Positions 47,302 through 55,690 of a stretch of DNA of 64,000 nucleotides are shown in pieces (position 1 is the stretch's first letter; every line of letters begins with the position of its first letter). The stretch comes from Sinomonas atrocyanea (GTDB lineage Bacteria > Actinomycetota > Actinomycetes > Actinomycetales > Micrococcaceae): assembly GCF_030812675.1 (NCBI RefSeq), contig NZ_JAUSTE010000005.1, forward strand, positions 62,001 to 126,000. Direction: 5' to 3'. The notes under the pieces are model-generated. The model searched no databases and had not been told where the DNA came from. It worked only from the letters and a program-made list of their open reading frames with translations. A program made the position numbers and the translations under genes.

Positions 47302-48389
47302 CAGTGGGTCTCCTTCTCGGATGCGGTGGCGGTGGCGGCGGGGACGAGGTGCAGCCTGACGTCGGCGCCCAGGCGGCGGACAGCGCCGCCGTTGGACTCG
47401 TCCCAGTCCCAGTGCTGGGCGTCGGCGAGGGTGCGGATGCCGAGGTCCGCGACTGCGTTCTTCCCCGAGCCGAGGATGGTCGGTGCCTGGTAGACGATGA
47501 GCTCGTCGACGAGGCCGGCGGCGAGGAACGCCGCGATGATCCGCGCGCCGCCCTCGACCATCAGGTGGCGGACGCCGCGGGTGAACAGGCCCGAGAGCGC
47601 CTCTGCGGGATCCTGCGTGGGCAGGTGCACGAAGCGGCCGTCGGTGCCGCGGACCGCGGCGTCCTCGGGCACGGCGCTCAGCCCCATGACCGCGCGGAGG
47701 GGCTGGTGCGCCAGGAGGGCTCCGTCCTCCGCGCGGGCGGTGAGGCGCGGGTTGTCGACGGCGACGGTCTGGCTCCCGACGAGGATCGCGTCGATCCGCG
47801 CGCGGAGGGCGTGGTTGTCCGCGAGGGACTCGTCGCACGTGATCCACTGGCTGGTGCCGTCCTCGGCCGCGATGCGGGAGTCCAGCGTCTGGGCCATGTG
47901 GAGCGTCACGAAGGGCCGCCGGGCCGAGACCGCGGCCAGCCACCGGCGGTTGAGCTCCGCTGCCTGGGCTGCCCGCACCCCGGATGCGACGTCGATGCCT
48001 GCGGCGCGGAGGGTGGCGGCTCCCCCGCTCGCCACGTCGTGGGGGTCGTCGATCGCGTACACGACGCGGGCGACGCCGGCCGCGATGAGCGCCTGCGTGC
48101 ACGGCCCGGTGCGGCCCGTGTGGTTGCAGGGCTCGAGGGTGACGTACATCGTCGAGCCTGTCAGGTCGATGCCCCGCTGGGCGGCCTGGGCGATCGCGTC
48201 CCCTTCCGCGTGGGCGGTTCCTGCGCCGCGGTGCCAGCCTCTGGCGAGGACCTCGCCGTCGGGCCCGACGGCGACCGCCCCCACGAGCGGGTTCGCCCCG
48301 CGCACGCCGCGGGCAGCCAGGGCGAGGGCCTCGTCCATGACGTCCGCATCGGCCGGCCGGACCGCGGGAGCCCCGTGCCCGGCGCTCAC
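47301..48389 (-). CDS. ribD: Bifunctional riboflavin deaminase/reductase
   Basis: Deaminates and then reduces the pyrimidine intermediate of riboflavin synthesis. The 362-residue protein has an N-terminal cytidine-deaminase-like domain ([10 protein letters not shown], then [12 protein letters not shown] for zinc) and a C-terminal reductase domain ([42 protein letters not shown]). GTG 48389 overlaps the transporter stop (GTGA). The first ~20 residues ([15 protein letters not shown]) precede the domain. Confidence 0.96.
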   Translation of the reverse strand: MSAGHGAPAVRPADADVMDEALALAARGVRGANPLVGAVAVGPDGEVLARGWHRGAGTAHAEGDAIAQAAQRGIDLTGSTMYVTLEPCNHTGRTGPCTQALIAAGVARVVYAIDDPHDVASGGAATLRAAGIDVASGVRAAQAAELNRRWLAAVSARRPFVTLHMAQTLDSRIAAEDGTSQWITCDESLADNHALRARIDAILVGSQTVAVDNPRLTARAEDGALLAHQPLRAVMGLSAVPEDAAVRGTDGRFVHLPTQDPAEALSGLFTRGVRHLMVEGGARIIAAFLAAGLVDELIVYQAPTILGSGKNAVADLGIRTLADAQHWDWDESNGGAVRRLGADVRLHLVPAATATASEKETH

Positions 48390-49111
48390 GCGGCCACCGC
48401 CGCCGGCTCGCCGGCGGCCCGGCGCAGGGTCTGCCGGTGGGCCCGAGCCCAGACGAAGAAGCCGATGAGGGTGAACGCGCCGTAGAACCCGTACATGACG
48501 GCGCTGGCCACGTAGCCCGCGCTGAAGAGGAGCGGGACCCCGACGAGGTCGACCGCGACCCAGATGAGCCAGAACTCGGTCCAGCCGCGGGCCATCCCGT
48601 AGGTCGCCAGGAGCGAGCCCATGAACGTCCACGCGTCCGCCCACACCGGCGGGTACGAGCCCAGAGCGGAGAACAGCGGGGTGAGCGCGGCCGTGCCGGC
48701 GACCATGGCCAGCGCGAGACCGAACCGGCTGCGCCTCCCGGCCCAGCGCGGCGCGATGGCGCCGGAAGACGCCGGGTGGTCGCCCGCCGCACCCTGGGAT
48801 GCGCTGCGGCCGCGGTGCCACTGCACCCACCCGTACGACGAGACGGCCAGGAACATCACCTGGCGTCCGGCCTGGCCGAACAGGGCCACGGACCCGACGC
48901 CGGACTCGGGGGCGAGCCCCACGGCCGCCCCGGCGAAGACCGTCAGGAGTATCAGATTGCCCGCGATTCCCACGGGCCACGCCCACACGCGGCGGGCCAT
49001 CCCGCCGAGGGCGCTCGCGAGGCCGAACGCATTGCCGACCACCTCGCGGAGGAGGAGCGCGGATCCCGCCACCGGGATCTGCGCCGACAAGAGCCACTGG
49101 ATGAAGTCCAT
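48386..49111 (-). CDS. pnuC: PnuC-family transporter, probable riboflavin importer (RibM/PnuX type)
   Basis: A 241-residue membrane protein of the PnuC family with about seven helices; QVMFLAVSSYGWVQWHRGR and the FWLIWVAVDLVGVPLLFSAGY segment are typical. PnuC proteins carry vitamins by facilitated diffusion. This copy is the first gene behind an FMN riboswitch and is coupled by GTGA to ribD, the context of RibM/PnuX riboflavin importers known from Corynebacterium and Streptomyces, so riboflavin rather than nicotinamide riboside is the likely substrate (inference from context). ATG 49111 has AAGG 9 nt upstream; ATG 49120 abuts the ribosome site and is less likely. A ~30-residue polar insert follows helix 3. 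Confidence 0.9.
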   Translation of the reverse strand: MDFIQWLLSAQIPVAGSALLLREVVGNAFGLASALGGMARRVWAWPVGIAGNLILLTVFAGAAVGLAPESGVGSVALFGQAGRQVMFLAVSSYGWVQWHRGRSASQGAAGDHPASSGAIAPRWAGRRSRFGLALAMVAGTAALTPLFSALGSYPPVWADAWTFMGSLLATYGMARGWTEFWLIWVAVDLVGVPLLFSAGYVASAVMYGFYGAFTLIGFFVWARAHRQTLRRAAGEPAAVAA

Positions 49112-49159
49112 CGCAACCATCCTTCCCTTCACCGCAGCGGCTCCGGGGTTGCGACAGAA

Positions 49160-49180
49160 GCGGTGCGCGCAGCGCACCGC
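49160..49180 (-). promoter_or_regulatory. Hairpin between FMN riboswitch and pnuC
   Basis: A perfect 9-bp stem (GCGGTGCGC/GCGCACCGC) with a 3-nt loop, 10 nt after the aptamer and 49 nt before the pnuC start. No T-run follows, so it could be the expression platform for Rho-type or translational control, or an anti-sequestering element. Confidence 0.5.
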
Positions 49181-49189
49181 AGACTGTAC

Positions 49190-49326
49190 GTGCTTCTCCC
49201 ATCCAGACTTTGACTGTCGGTGCCGGAATTCCACCGGCTCAACCGGCGTCCCGCTTGGATACAAGCGGGCCGCCGGGTCGCGGACTATCACCGCCGGTTC
49301 GGACTTTCACCGACCCCGGAGCACGT
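49190..49326 (-). promoter_or_regulatory. FMN riboswitch (RFN element)
   Basis: The minus-strand sequence has all hallmarks of the RFN aptamer: the GGTCGGTGAAAGTCC 5' block, the GGCGGTGATAGTCCGCGA block, the variable CCGCTTG/CAAGCGG hairpin, GCCGGTGGAATTCCGGCACC, GACAGTCAAAGTCTGGATG and GGGAGAAG at the 3' end, with P1 closed by CGTGCT/AGCACG. When FMN binds, downstream rib gene expression is normally lowered. It controls the PnuC/RibM and ribDEBAH genes. Confidence 0.97.
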
Positions 49327-49473
49327 TTTCGTTGGTTTCGGCCGCAGGCGGTGCTGTCCCAGCGACGACTTGCGTCATTGATGACAGTTCAACCAAACGG
49401 CCAGTGCCCATTCTGCCACAACGCCGCGGCCGACGGCGCGGCGCGCGTCACACGGGGCTGCGGCCGGGTGGGA
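49327..49473 (-). other. Leader upstream of the FMN riboswitch
   Basis: Together with the aptamer, 49121-49473 is a 353-nt stretch without a gene. This part should hold the rib promoter; the best -10 candidate is CAGAAT on the minus strand (49410-49415), with no convincing -35. A small GTCAT/ATGAC inverted repeat lies at 49374-49385. Nothing else is recognisable. Confidence 0.35.
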
Positions 49474-50139
49474 TCAGGCGCCCGCCGCGCCGTCGGCGAG
49501 GGACCTCAGCCTCTCGACGGCCGCGCCGGCGTCGTCCGCGCCGTAGACCGCGGAGCCTGCCACGAAGACATTCGCCCCGGCCTCGGCCGCGCGCTCGATC
49601 GTGGAGAGGGAGATGCCGCCGTCGACCTGGATCGCGAGGCCCGTCCCGGCACCGTCCACCGCCTCGCGGGCGCGCCGGATCTTGGGGAGCGTCACGTCGA
49701 GGAAGGCCTGGCCGCCGAAGCCGGGCTCGACGGTCATGATCAGCAGCATGTCCAGCTCCGCGAGCAGGTCGAGGTACGGCTCCACCGGCGTCGCCGGGCG
49801 CAGGGCCATGCCGGCTTTGGAGCCTCGGGCCCTCAGCTCGCGGGCGAGCTTGATGGGGGCGATCGCGGCCTCGGCGTGGAAGGTGACGGACGCGAGGCCC
49901 AGGTCCGCATACAGGGGCGCCCAGCGGTCGGCGTCGGAGATCATGAGATGGGCGTCGAGCGGGATGGGGCTGACGGCCTGGATCCGCTCGACCACCGGGA
50001 GCCCCAGTGTCAGGTTCGGCACGAAGTGGTTGTCCATGACGTCGACGTGGACGGCGTCGGCCCCGGCGATCCGGCCCAGCTCCGCCTCGAGGTTCACGAA
50101 GTCGGCGGACAGGATGCTCGGGTGGATGCGGCAGGTCAC
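49474..50139 (-). CDS. rpe: Ribulose-phosphate 3-epimerase
   Basis: Interconverts ribulose 5-phosphate and xylulose 5-phosphate. The 221-residue TIM barrel begins [10 protein letters not shown], then [39 protein letters not shown] and QVDGGIS, with the catalytic Asp and His metal ligands in place. Ribulose 5-phosphate is also the RibB substrate, but the rib operon next door has its own leader. GTG 50139 immediately follows the rsmB stop (TGAGTGA) with GGAG 7 nt upstream, so rpe ends the def-fmt-rsmB-rpe unit. Confidence 0.97.
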   Translation of the reverse strand: MTCRIHPSILSADFVNLEAELGRIAGADAVHVDVMDNHFVPNLTLGLPVVERIQAVSPIPLDAHLMISDADRWAPLYADLGLASVTFHAEAAIAPIKLARELRARGSKAGMALRPATPVEPYLDLLAELDMLLIMTVEPGFGGQAFLDVTLPKIRRAREAVDGAGTGLAIQVDGGISLSTIERAAEAGANVFVAGSAVYGADDAGAAVERLRSLADGAAGA

Positions 50140-51765
50140 TCAGGTCTCCTTCGGCGGTGTGGCGCCCGGCAGCTTGCGGAACAGGGCGAGGAACATGGCG
50201 TCCGTCCCGTGGACGTGCGGCCAGAGCTGCGCGGTGCCTGCGTGCCCGGCCCCGAGGGGGCGCAGCGCGACCGCGTCGAGCGCGGCGCCGGCGTCGAGCA
50301 GTTCGATGTCCCGGCGCCGCTTCAGGGCATCGGCCACGACCACGGTCGTCTCGGCCGGATGCGGCGAACAGGTGATGTAGCCGACGACGCCGCCCGGCGC
50401 CGCCGCGTCGATGGCCGAGTCGAGGAGGGCGCGCTGCAGGGGGCCCAGCTCTGCCAGATCGCCGGGCGAACGCCGCCACCGGGACTCCGGACGCCGACGG
50501 AGCGCCCCGAGGCCGGTGCAGGGCGCGTCGACGATCACACGGTCGAACAGGCCGGGGCACTCGCGGCCGAGGTCGCGTCCGTCGCCGGTGCGCACCTCCC
50601 AGACGGCTCCGGGCACCGGGGCCAGTGCCTTGCGCACGAGCTCGGCACGGTGGGGTGCGACCTCGTTGGCGAGGACGGTTGCACCCTGCTGTGCCGCGAG
50701 GGCGCCCAGCAGCGCGGCCTTGCCTCCCGGGCCGGCGCAGAGGTCGAGCCACCGCTCCGGGCGCGCGCGGTCGCCGGAGGCCTCCCCAGGCCCCGTCCGG
50801 CCGCTGCCCTCGACGGGGGCCGCGGCCACAGCCCGGGCCACGAGCTGCGAGCCGACGTCCTGGACCCGCAGGGTGCCCTCGCGGACGCCGGGCAGGCGCC
50901 CGAGGTCCCCGCCTCCCGAGAGCGCGGAATCCTCGACGAGCTCGCCTGGCTGGGCGCCCGCGTCGAGCGCCTCCTCGAGGTGGCCGAGGCCCGGGAGCGC
51001 GACCAGGTTGACCACGGGCGCGGCGTTGTCTGCGTCGAGGAGCTCGGTGATCTCCTCGACGGGCCGCCCGTGCGCCGCGAGCGACTGCCGCAGGGCCCGG
51101 ACGATCCAGGCCGGGTGCGCGTGGGCCAGTGCGTCCCGCTCGGTCGCGTCCGGCTGGGAGGCGGTGAGCTCCGCGAGCCACTCGTCGGAGGTCTTCGCGC
51201 TCACGCGGCGGAGCACGGCGTTCACGAGCGAGGACGGTCCGGCGCCGACCACGGCGCGGGTCAGGGCGACCGTCTGGTTGAGGGCCGCGTGCGGCGGGAC
51301 GCGCATGGCGAGCAGCTGGTGGGTGCCGAGGCGGAGGACGTCGAGGACCGCGGGATCGAGCTGGGACAGGGGGCGGTCGACGTTCAGGGCCAGGATCGCG
51401 TCGTAGGTGCCCTGGCCCCGCAGCGCACCGTAGGCGAGCTCGGTGGCGAAGGCCGCGTCGCGGCGGTCCAGCCGGTGCTTGCGGATGCTCTGGGGCATGA
51501 CGAGGTTCGCGTACGCGTCGTCCCGCGAGACGGCGCGCAGGACCTCGAACGCCACGAGCCGGGCGGGATCTGCCGCGCGGGATCGCTGGCTCGGCGCCTG
51601 GGAACTGAACTGCCGGGGGCCGCCTCCGCCCCGATTGCGCTCGCGCCCGTGGGTGTCGCGCCGCGGCCCCGAACCCGCTCCCGCCGGGCGCCCGCCGCGT
51701 CCGCCGGGCTCGCGCTCGGATTCTCCGCGGCGACCGGTTCCGCCCGGTCCTCGGCGGTCGCTCAT
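50140..51765 (-). CDS. rsmB: 16S rRNA m5C967 methyltransferase RsmB (Sun/Fmu family)
   Basis: The 541-residue protein has an N-terminal NusB-like RNA-binding domain (ARLVAFEVLRAVSRDDAYANLVM... FATELAYGALRGQGTYD) and a C-terminal SAM domain: LDLCAGPGGKAALL, GDGRDLG, the catalytic DAPCTGLGALRRRPE and YITCSPHPAETT (second Cys). Residues 1-60 are an Arg/Gly-rich disordered tail, longer than in E. coli. ATG 51765 overlaps the fmt stop (ATGA). Confidence 0.94.
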   Translation of the reverse strand: MSDRRGPGGTGRRGESEREPGGRGGRPAGAGSGPRRDTHGRERNRGGGGPRQFSSQAPSQRSRAADPARLVAFEVLRAVSRDDAYANLVMPQSIRKHRLDRRDAAFATELAYGALRGQGTYDAILALNVDRPLSQLDPAVLDVLRLGTHQLLAMRVPPHAALNQTVALTRAVVGAGPSSLVNAVLRRVSAKTSDEWLAELTASQPDATERDALAHAHPAWIVRALRQSLAAHGRPVEEITELLDADNAAPVVNLVALPGLGHLEEALDAGAQPGELVEDSALSGGGDLGRLPGVREGTLRVQDVGSQLVARAVAAAPVEGSGRTGPGEASGDRARPERWLDLCAGPGGKAALLGALAAQQGATVLANEVAPHRAELVRKALAPVPGAVWEVRTGDGRDLGRECPGLFDRVIVDAPCTGLGALRRRPESRWRRSPGDLAELGPLQRALLDSAIDAAAPGGVVGYITCSPHPAETTVVVADALKRRRDIELLDAGAALDAVALRPLGAGHAGTAQLWPHVHGTDAMFLALFRKLPGATPPKET

Positions 51766-52682
51766 CCGAGCACCGTCCCTTCGATGTTGCCGGCCCCGCG
51801 GGCCCAGTCTGCAGCTGCCATCATCTTCTTCCCCGCCGGCTGGACCCTCGTCAGTTCGAGGGCATGGGTGCCCGTGCCGACCACGGGGACCTTGCCGGCC
51901 CACGCGAGGTGTCCCGGCTCCAGGCCCTCAACGTCCGGCCGCATCCGGGGCGGCTCGAGCTTGATCCGCTGGCCCTCCAGGAGCGTCCAGGCGCCCGGCT
52001 CGGGGGTGACGCCGCGCGCCCTGCGGTGCACGGCCAGTGCCGGCTGGGTCCAGTCGATCCTCCCGTCCTCCAGTGTGAGCTTCGGGGCGAAGGTCGGCTC
52101 GCCGGCCTGCGGACGTGGCTCGAGCCGGCCGGCATCGATGCCGGAGAGCGTCTGGCACAGCAGCTCGGCACCGCTGACGGCGAGCTCCGCGAACAGGTCC
52201 CCGCTCGTTGCCTCGGGCTCCGGTGTCAGCGCGAGCGTCCCGTACACGGGTCCTGTGTCGAGGCCCTCCTCGAGCCGGAAGGTCGAGGCGCCGACCACCT
52301 CGTCCCCGTGGATGACCGAGTACTGCAGCGGCGCCGCGCCGCGCCAGGCGGGCAGGAGGGAGAAGTGCAGGTTGACCCAGCCGTGGGCCGGAACGGAGAG
52401 GGCCGACGGCGGCACGATGCCGCCGTAGGCGACGATGGCGGCCACCTGGGGCGACCACGCGGCCAGCTGGGCGACGACCTCATCGGTGATGCGGGCCGCC
52501 CTGATGACCGGGAGCCCGAGTTCCTCGGCACGGGCGGCGACCGGGGAGGGCGTGAGGACGCGCTTGCGGCCGAGGGGTGCGTCCGGGCGGGTGAGGACTC
52601 CGACGACCTCGAAGCCGGCGTGGACGATCCGGTCCAGGGAGGGGACCGCGACCTGCGGGGTGCCCGCGAAGAGCACTCTCAT
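51762..52682 (-). CDS. fmt: Methionyl-tRNA formyltransferase
   Basis: Formylates initiator Met-tRNA using 10-formyltetrahydrofolate. The 306-residue enzyme has VLFAGTPQVAVPSLD, the substrate loop LTRPDAPLGRKRVLTPSPV, the catalytic NLHFSLLPAWRGAAP and a C-terminal OB-like domain (PGAWTLLEGQRIKL). ATG 52682 overlaps the def stop (ATGA), pairing formylation with deformylation as in most bacteria. The ribosome-dependence on leaderless starts in this genome makes fMet supply relevant, but that link is only inference. Confidence 0.97.
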   Translation of the reverse strand: MRVLFAGTPQVAVPSLDRIVHAGFEVVGVLTRPDAPLGRKRVLTPSPVAARAEELGLPVIRAARITDEVVAQLAAWSPQVAAIVAYGGIVPPSALSVPAHGWVNLHFSLLPAWRGAAPLQYSVIHGDEVVGASTFRLEEGLDTGPVYGTLALTPEPEATSGDLFAELAVSGAELLCQTLSGIDAGRLEPRPQAGEPTFAPKLTLEDGRIDWTQPALAVHRRARGVTPEPGAWTLLEGQRIKLEPPRMRPDVEGLEPGHLAWAGKVPVVGTGTHALELTRVQPAGKKMMAAADWARGAGNIEGTVLG

Positions 52683-53275
52683 CGGCGCGGTCCGGCGCCG
52701 AAGGCCGACCCCGGTGCTGCCTTGCCGGCCCCGAACGCGGAACCGATGCGGGCTGCCCGCTTGCCCACGGTCTTGTCGACCTGGGAGCTGTAGTCGATCG
52801 AGCGGATGGCCCGGAGCGCGGCCCTGCGGTCATCGCCCTCGAGCCGGTCGGGGAACAGCACGCCGTCGAGGTGGTCGGTCTCATGCTGGGCGATCCGCGC
52901 GAGGAGGCCCGCGGCCTCGAACTCGACCGGAGCGCCGTCCGCGTCAGACCCCCGCACCACCGCGCGGGCACGCCGGCGGACGGGGAAGGCGACCCCCGGG
53001 ATGCTCAGGCAGCCCTCGACCATGTCCTCCTGGAACTCGTCCGAGAGCTCGAGCACCGGATTGACGACGTGTCCCCGCACCCCGTCCATCTGGTAGGTGA
53101 AGACGCGCTGGCTGACTCCGACCTGCGGCGCGGCGAGGCCGGCACCGTCGACGTCCTCCATCGTCTCGAGCATGTCCGCCACCAGCCGCCTGAGGCCAGG
53201 ACCGAAGTCCGTCACCGGTTCGGCGACGGTGCGGAGCACTGGGTCGCCGATGATCCTGATGGGCAGGACAGCCAT
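52679..53275 (-). CDS. def: Peptide deformylase
   Basis: Removes the formyl group from nascent proteins. The three family motifs are GAGLAAPQVG, EGCLSIPG (metal Cys) and QHETDHLDG (metal His pair and catalytic Glu). The 198-residue protein is longer than the usual ~170: the extra C-terminus carries two copies of GSAFGAG separated by KAAP, a recent small internal repeat. ATG 53275 has AGAAAGG 8 nt upstream and a TAGACT -10 (53347-53352) overlapping the upstream stop. Confidence 0.96.
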   Translation of the reverse strand: MAVLPIRIIGDPVLRTVAEPVTDFGPGLRRLVADMLETMEDVDGAGLAAPQVGVSQRVFTYQMDGVRGHVVNPVLELSDEFQEDMVEGCLSIPGVAFPVRRRARAVVRGSDADGAPVEFEAAGLLARIAQHETDHLDGVLFPDRLEGDDRRAALRAIRSIDYSSQVDKTVGKRAARIGSAFGAGKAAPGSAFGAGPRR

Positions 53276-53346
53276 GGTCGGTGCCTTTCTGGTCGGAGTG
53301 GGGTGCCGAGCCGGTGCCGTGGGAAGGGCGCTCCCGGAGCGCCTCA

Positions 53347-53352
53347 AGTCTA
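53347..53352 (-). promoter_or_regulatory. def -10 element
   Basis: TAGACT on the minus strand overlaps the TAG stop of the upstream nuclease gene and would give def-fmt-rsmB-rpe a ~65-nt leader. No clear -35 is seen. Confidence 0.4.
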
Positions 53353-54336
53353 GTGGCCCGGGGTGGCGTGTCCGGATAGCGGGAGGTCTGGCACCGGAAG
53401 CTCGGGCCCCGGAGGGCCAGGCACCGGAACGCCGTCAACCGGAAAATCGGGGACGGGGCCGCCGGCAGCCGGCCGGGACGCCGCGGCAGGGACGGGCGGC
53501 GGGGCCAGGGGCAGCAGGGTGCGGCCTGCGGAGGCCGCCTCCACGCGGGCACCCCACACGCGGCGCAGCTGGCAGAACGTGGACCAGTGGTGCCGGCGCA
53601 CCTCGGGATTGACGCGGACGGCCGCGTGCTCGGTCTCCCCCACCGCCACGGCGATGAGCAGCGGGTCCTCTCCGTGGGCCCAGGGCTCCCACGCACCCGC
53701 TTCGGCGTCGACCAGGCTCTCCTCGGCCTTCATCCCGGCCACGAGCTGCATGGCCACCTTGTTGTCGAGCGCCTTCACCCGGCCGTCCCTCGACGTGCCC
53801 TTCGTCTTGTAGTCGACGAGGCAGATCCGCCCGTTGATCTTCGCCACGAGGTCCAGAGTGCCCGCGTACCCGAGCGAGTGGTTCCAGACGGTGAGCTCGG
53901 CGGCAACGGGTTCGACCCCGAAGGCCTGCCACCAGTGGTCCACGCTGCGGGCAAAGCCCTCTTCACCGTGCTCCCGCAGGGCCTGGAGCGTCTCCTCGAG
54001 GCGGTGCGGCCGGCCCAGCGCCTGCAGCGCCAGCTGCTCGGCGTAGCTGTGGACCCGGTCGCCGCGCTCGGCCGCCGACCGCGCGTAGGTCTCGGAGGCG
54101 TCGACGGCGGTCCGCACGAGCCGCCGCATCCGGGAGGGGTCCGAGGCCACGTCCCGGAGCTCCGGGTGGTCGGCAATGTGCTTGGCGGCCATGTAGCTGC
54201 GCCACCCGTCCAGCTCGACCGGCTGCTGGGCGATGACGGTGGTGATCGAGGGCACCGTCGGCGGTTCCTGGAACGAACGCCGGTACATGCGTCCGAACCC
54301 GTCAGGAGAGGCTGATGCGAGTTCAGGGGCTGTCAT
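53350..54336 (-). CDS. RecB-like PD-(D/E)XK nuclease superfamily protein
   Basis: A 328-residue protein. The core GYAGTLDLVAKINGRICLVDYKTKGT holds the nuclease motif: Asp in GTLD, then DYK, with an upstream Glu in VAAELTVWN, as in RecB-family exonucleases. There is no helicase part, so it is a stand-alone nuclease. The C-terminal ~65 residues are Pro/Gly/Val-rich (PVPAAASRPAAGGPVPDFP, PVPGPPGPELPVPDLP) and probably disordered. ATG 54336 has AAGG 8 nt upstream. It precedes def and is followed in the other direction by tRNA-Val; its role, possibly DNA repair, is unknown. Confidence 0.82.
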   Translation of the reverse strand: MTAPELASASPDGFGRMYRRSFQEPPTVPSITTVIAQQPVELDGWRSYMAAKHIADHPELRDVASDPSRMRRLVRTAVDASETYARSAAERGDRVHSYAEQLALQALGRPHRLEETLQALREHGEEGFARSVDHWWQAFGVEPVAAELTVWNHSLGYAGTLDLVAKINGRICLVDYKTKGTSRDGRVKALDNKVAMQLVAGMKAEESLVDAEAGAWEPWAHGEDPLLIAVAVGETEHAAVRVNPEVRRHHWSTFCQLRRVWGARVEAASAGRTLLPLAPPPVPAAASRPAAGGPVPDFPVDGVPVPGPPGPELPVPDLPLSGHATPGH

Positions 54337-54442
54337 GCTGAAAGCCTTTCACGGGGGTCCGACAGTCACGGTGCGCGGAGCGGGACAGGCGGCCCGTGCA
54401 CAGAGCAAAGGACCCCCGGACACAGTCCGGGGGTCCTCATGG

Positions 54443-54514
54443 TGGGCGATACTGGGTTCGAACCAGTGACCTCTTCGGTGTGAACGAAGCGCGCTACCAC
54501 TGCGCCAATCGCCC
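54443..54514 (-). tRNA. tRNA-Val (CAC)
   Basis: A 72-nt tRNA. Acceptor GGGCGAT/ATCGCCC with discriminator A, anticodon stem CTTCG/CGAAG and loop TTCACAC give CAC, reading GUG valine codons. The T-arm CTGGTTCGAACCCAG is normal; no encoded CCA. Outside the anticodon arm it differs from the two tRNA-Val (GAC) genes 500-700 bp away at only two positions, so they are recent relatives facing the other way. Confidence 0.96.
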
Positions 54515-54638
54515 GTTCCCTGCCCGTCCGGTTTCCCGGCCCGAGCGCTTTACGACTCTAGCCCAGACGTACCCCCCGTGCCAAATCCGTGCCGGATCCA
54601 CGGGGGCGGCACCTGACGGCAGACGGTGGCCGCCGGAT

Positions 54639-54666
54639 TTGTGCAATGAGCTCACGGTCCTATAGA
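54639..54666 (+). promoter_or_regulatory. Promoter of the tRNA cluster
   Basis: TTGTGC (54639-54644) and TATAGA (54661-54666) are separated by 16 nt, about 90 nt before the first tRNA. Apart from this the 54515-54754 stretch contains nothing recognisable. Confidence 0.55.
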
Positions 54667-54754
54667 GTCGTTACTCGTTGAAGCGGGCCTGAGGCCGGCG
54701 CACTGCACTCCGCTAGGAAGGCATTGCCGGGCACGGGTTTCGCGGAAAACCCCC

Positions 54755-54827
<73 letters not shown>

Positions 54828-54865
54828 CGCAGGACACTGTCGAAGCATCGTGCAGATGCCTACAC

Positions 54866-54936
54866 GGTGGGGTGGCCGAGAGGCGAGGCAGCGGCCTGCA
54901 AAGCCGTATACGCGGGTTCGAATCCCGTCCCCACCT
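54866..54936 (+). tRNA. tRNA-Cys (GCA)
   Basis: A 71-nt tRNA with acceptor GGTGGGG/CCCCACC, the Cys-type discriminator T, anticodon stem CGGC/GCCG and loop CTGCAAA giving GCA. The T-arm CGGGTTCGAATCCCG is regular. Confidence 0.97.
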
Positions 54937-54969
54937 CGGTGGACACAACCTGCTCCCGCATGGGAGTGA

Positions 54970-55041
54970 GGGCGATTGGCGCAGCGGTAGCGCGCTTCCC
55001 TGACACGGAAGAGGTCACTGGTTCGATCCCAGTATCGCCCA
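54970..55041 (+). tRNA. tRNA-Val (GAC), copy 1
   Basis: A 72-nt tRNA with acceptor GGGCGAT/ATCGCCC, discriminator A, anticodon stem CTTCC/GGAAG and loop CTGACAC giving GAC for GUC/GUU valine codons. Identical to the copy at 55172. Confidence 0.97.
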
Positions 55042-55064
55042 CGGAGGAGCAGCAGCTCCCCCGC

Positions 55065-55137
<73 letters not shown>

Positions 55138-55171
55138 CTCTATCCTCCAGGGGAATACAAGTGAACATCCC

Positions 55172-55243
55172 GGGCGATTGGCGCAGCGGTAGCGCGCTTC
55201 CCTGACACGGAAGAGGTCACTGGTTCGATCCCAGTATCGCCCA
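55172..55243 (+). tRNA. tRNA-Val (GAC), copy 2
   Basis: Same 72-nt sequence as 54970-55041, anticodon GAC. Last tRNA of the cluster, 5 nt before the terminator hairpin. Confidence 0.97.
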
Positions 55244-55248
55244 CCATC

Positions 55249-55271
55249 GGCGCCCCTCGTGGGGCGCCTTT
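55249..55271 (+). terminator. tRNA operon terminator
   Basis: GGCGCCCC (55249-55256) pairs with GGGGCGCC (55261-55268) over a TCGT loop and is followed by TTTCGT: a clear intrinsic terminator for the Gly-Cys-Val-Gly-Val tRNA operon. Confidence 0.85.
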
Positions 55272-55344
55272 CGTGTCTGCCCGCCTTCCACCCGCCGATC
55301 AGCTGGCGTCCGCTCAGAGCGCAACCCCATTCGCGGGAAACCGG

Positions 55345-55373
55345 TTGGAAAGCCCTCGGTCCGTGGCTACGAT
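55345..55373 (+). promoter_or_regulatory. Promoter of the 31-codon gene
   Basis: TTGGAA (55345-55350), 17-nt spacer, TACGAT (55368-55373): one of the best sigma-70-type promoters in the window. It lies after the tRNA terminator and about 50 nt before the small ORF, giving a leader of ~40 nt. Confidence 0.65.
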
Positions 55374-55422
55374 CGAGCACAGCAGGGGCGATCTGGCCCC
55401 GGAGTCAGGAAAGGAGGTGGCC

Positions 55423-55518
55423 GTGTTCCTTCTCGACGACATGAAGGGCAAGGCTGAGGACCCCACCATTGACAGGACCGCCGGCAGAGCCGCCGAGAAC
55501 GTCGTGGGAGTCCAGTAG
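55423..55518 (+). CDS. Predicted 31-residue small protein
   Basis: A short ORF from GTG 55423 to TAG: VFLLDDMKGKAEDPTIDR, then TAGRAAENVVGVQ. It begins with four hydrophobic residues and continues as a charged, probably helical segment; the KGKAED and AGRAAENV pieces recall CsbD-like stress proteins, but the match is too short to name it. The evidence for a real gene is the ideal AAGGAGG (55411-55417) 5 nt before the GTG and the strong promoter upstream. It stands alone, between the tRNA terminator and zapE (opposite strand), with an imperfect 14-bp hairpin 125 nt downstream. Function unknown. Confidence 0.55.
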   Translation: MFLLDDMKGKAEDPTIDRTAGRAAENVVGVQ

Positions 55519-55643
55519 GCCGCCTCGATCCTGTGAACGGCCTGGACACCGGGACACGGTCCCGCGCCGGAGCTGCTCCATCGGTCGAGCAATCGGCCTA
55601 CGGCTGAGGGCTTCAGCCTGATCAGCCTGATCATCGTCACTGG

Positions 55644-55675
55644 GTGCCGGTACCGCCGCGAGGCGGGACCGGCAC
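55644..55675. terminator. Hairpin between small gene and zapE
   Basis: A 14-bp stem with one mismatch (GTGCCGGT-A-CCGCC against GGCGG-G-ACCGGCAC) and a GCGA loop, 15 nt past the zapE stop on the minus strand. Probably ends zapE and perhaps the small gene. The rest of 55519-55690 holds nothing recognised. Confidence 0.5.
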
Positions 55676-55690
55676 TCGGCGTCTGTGGGG

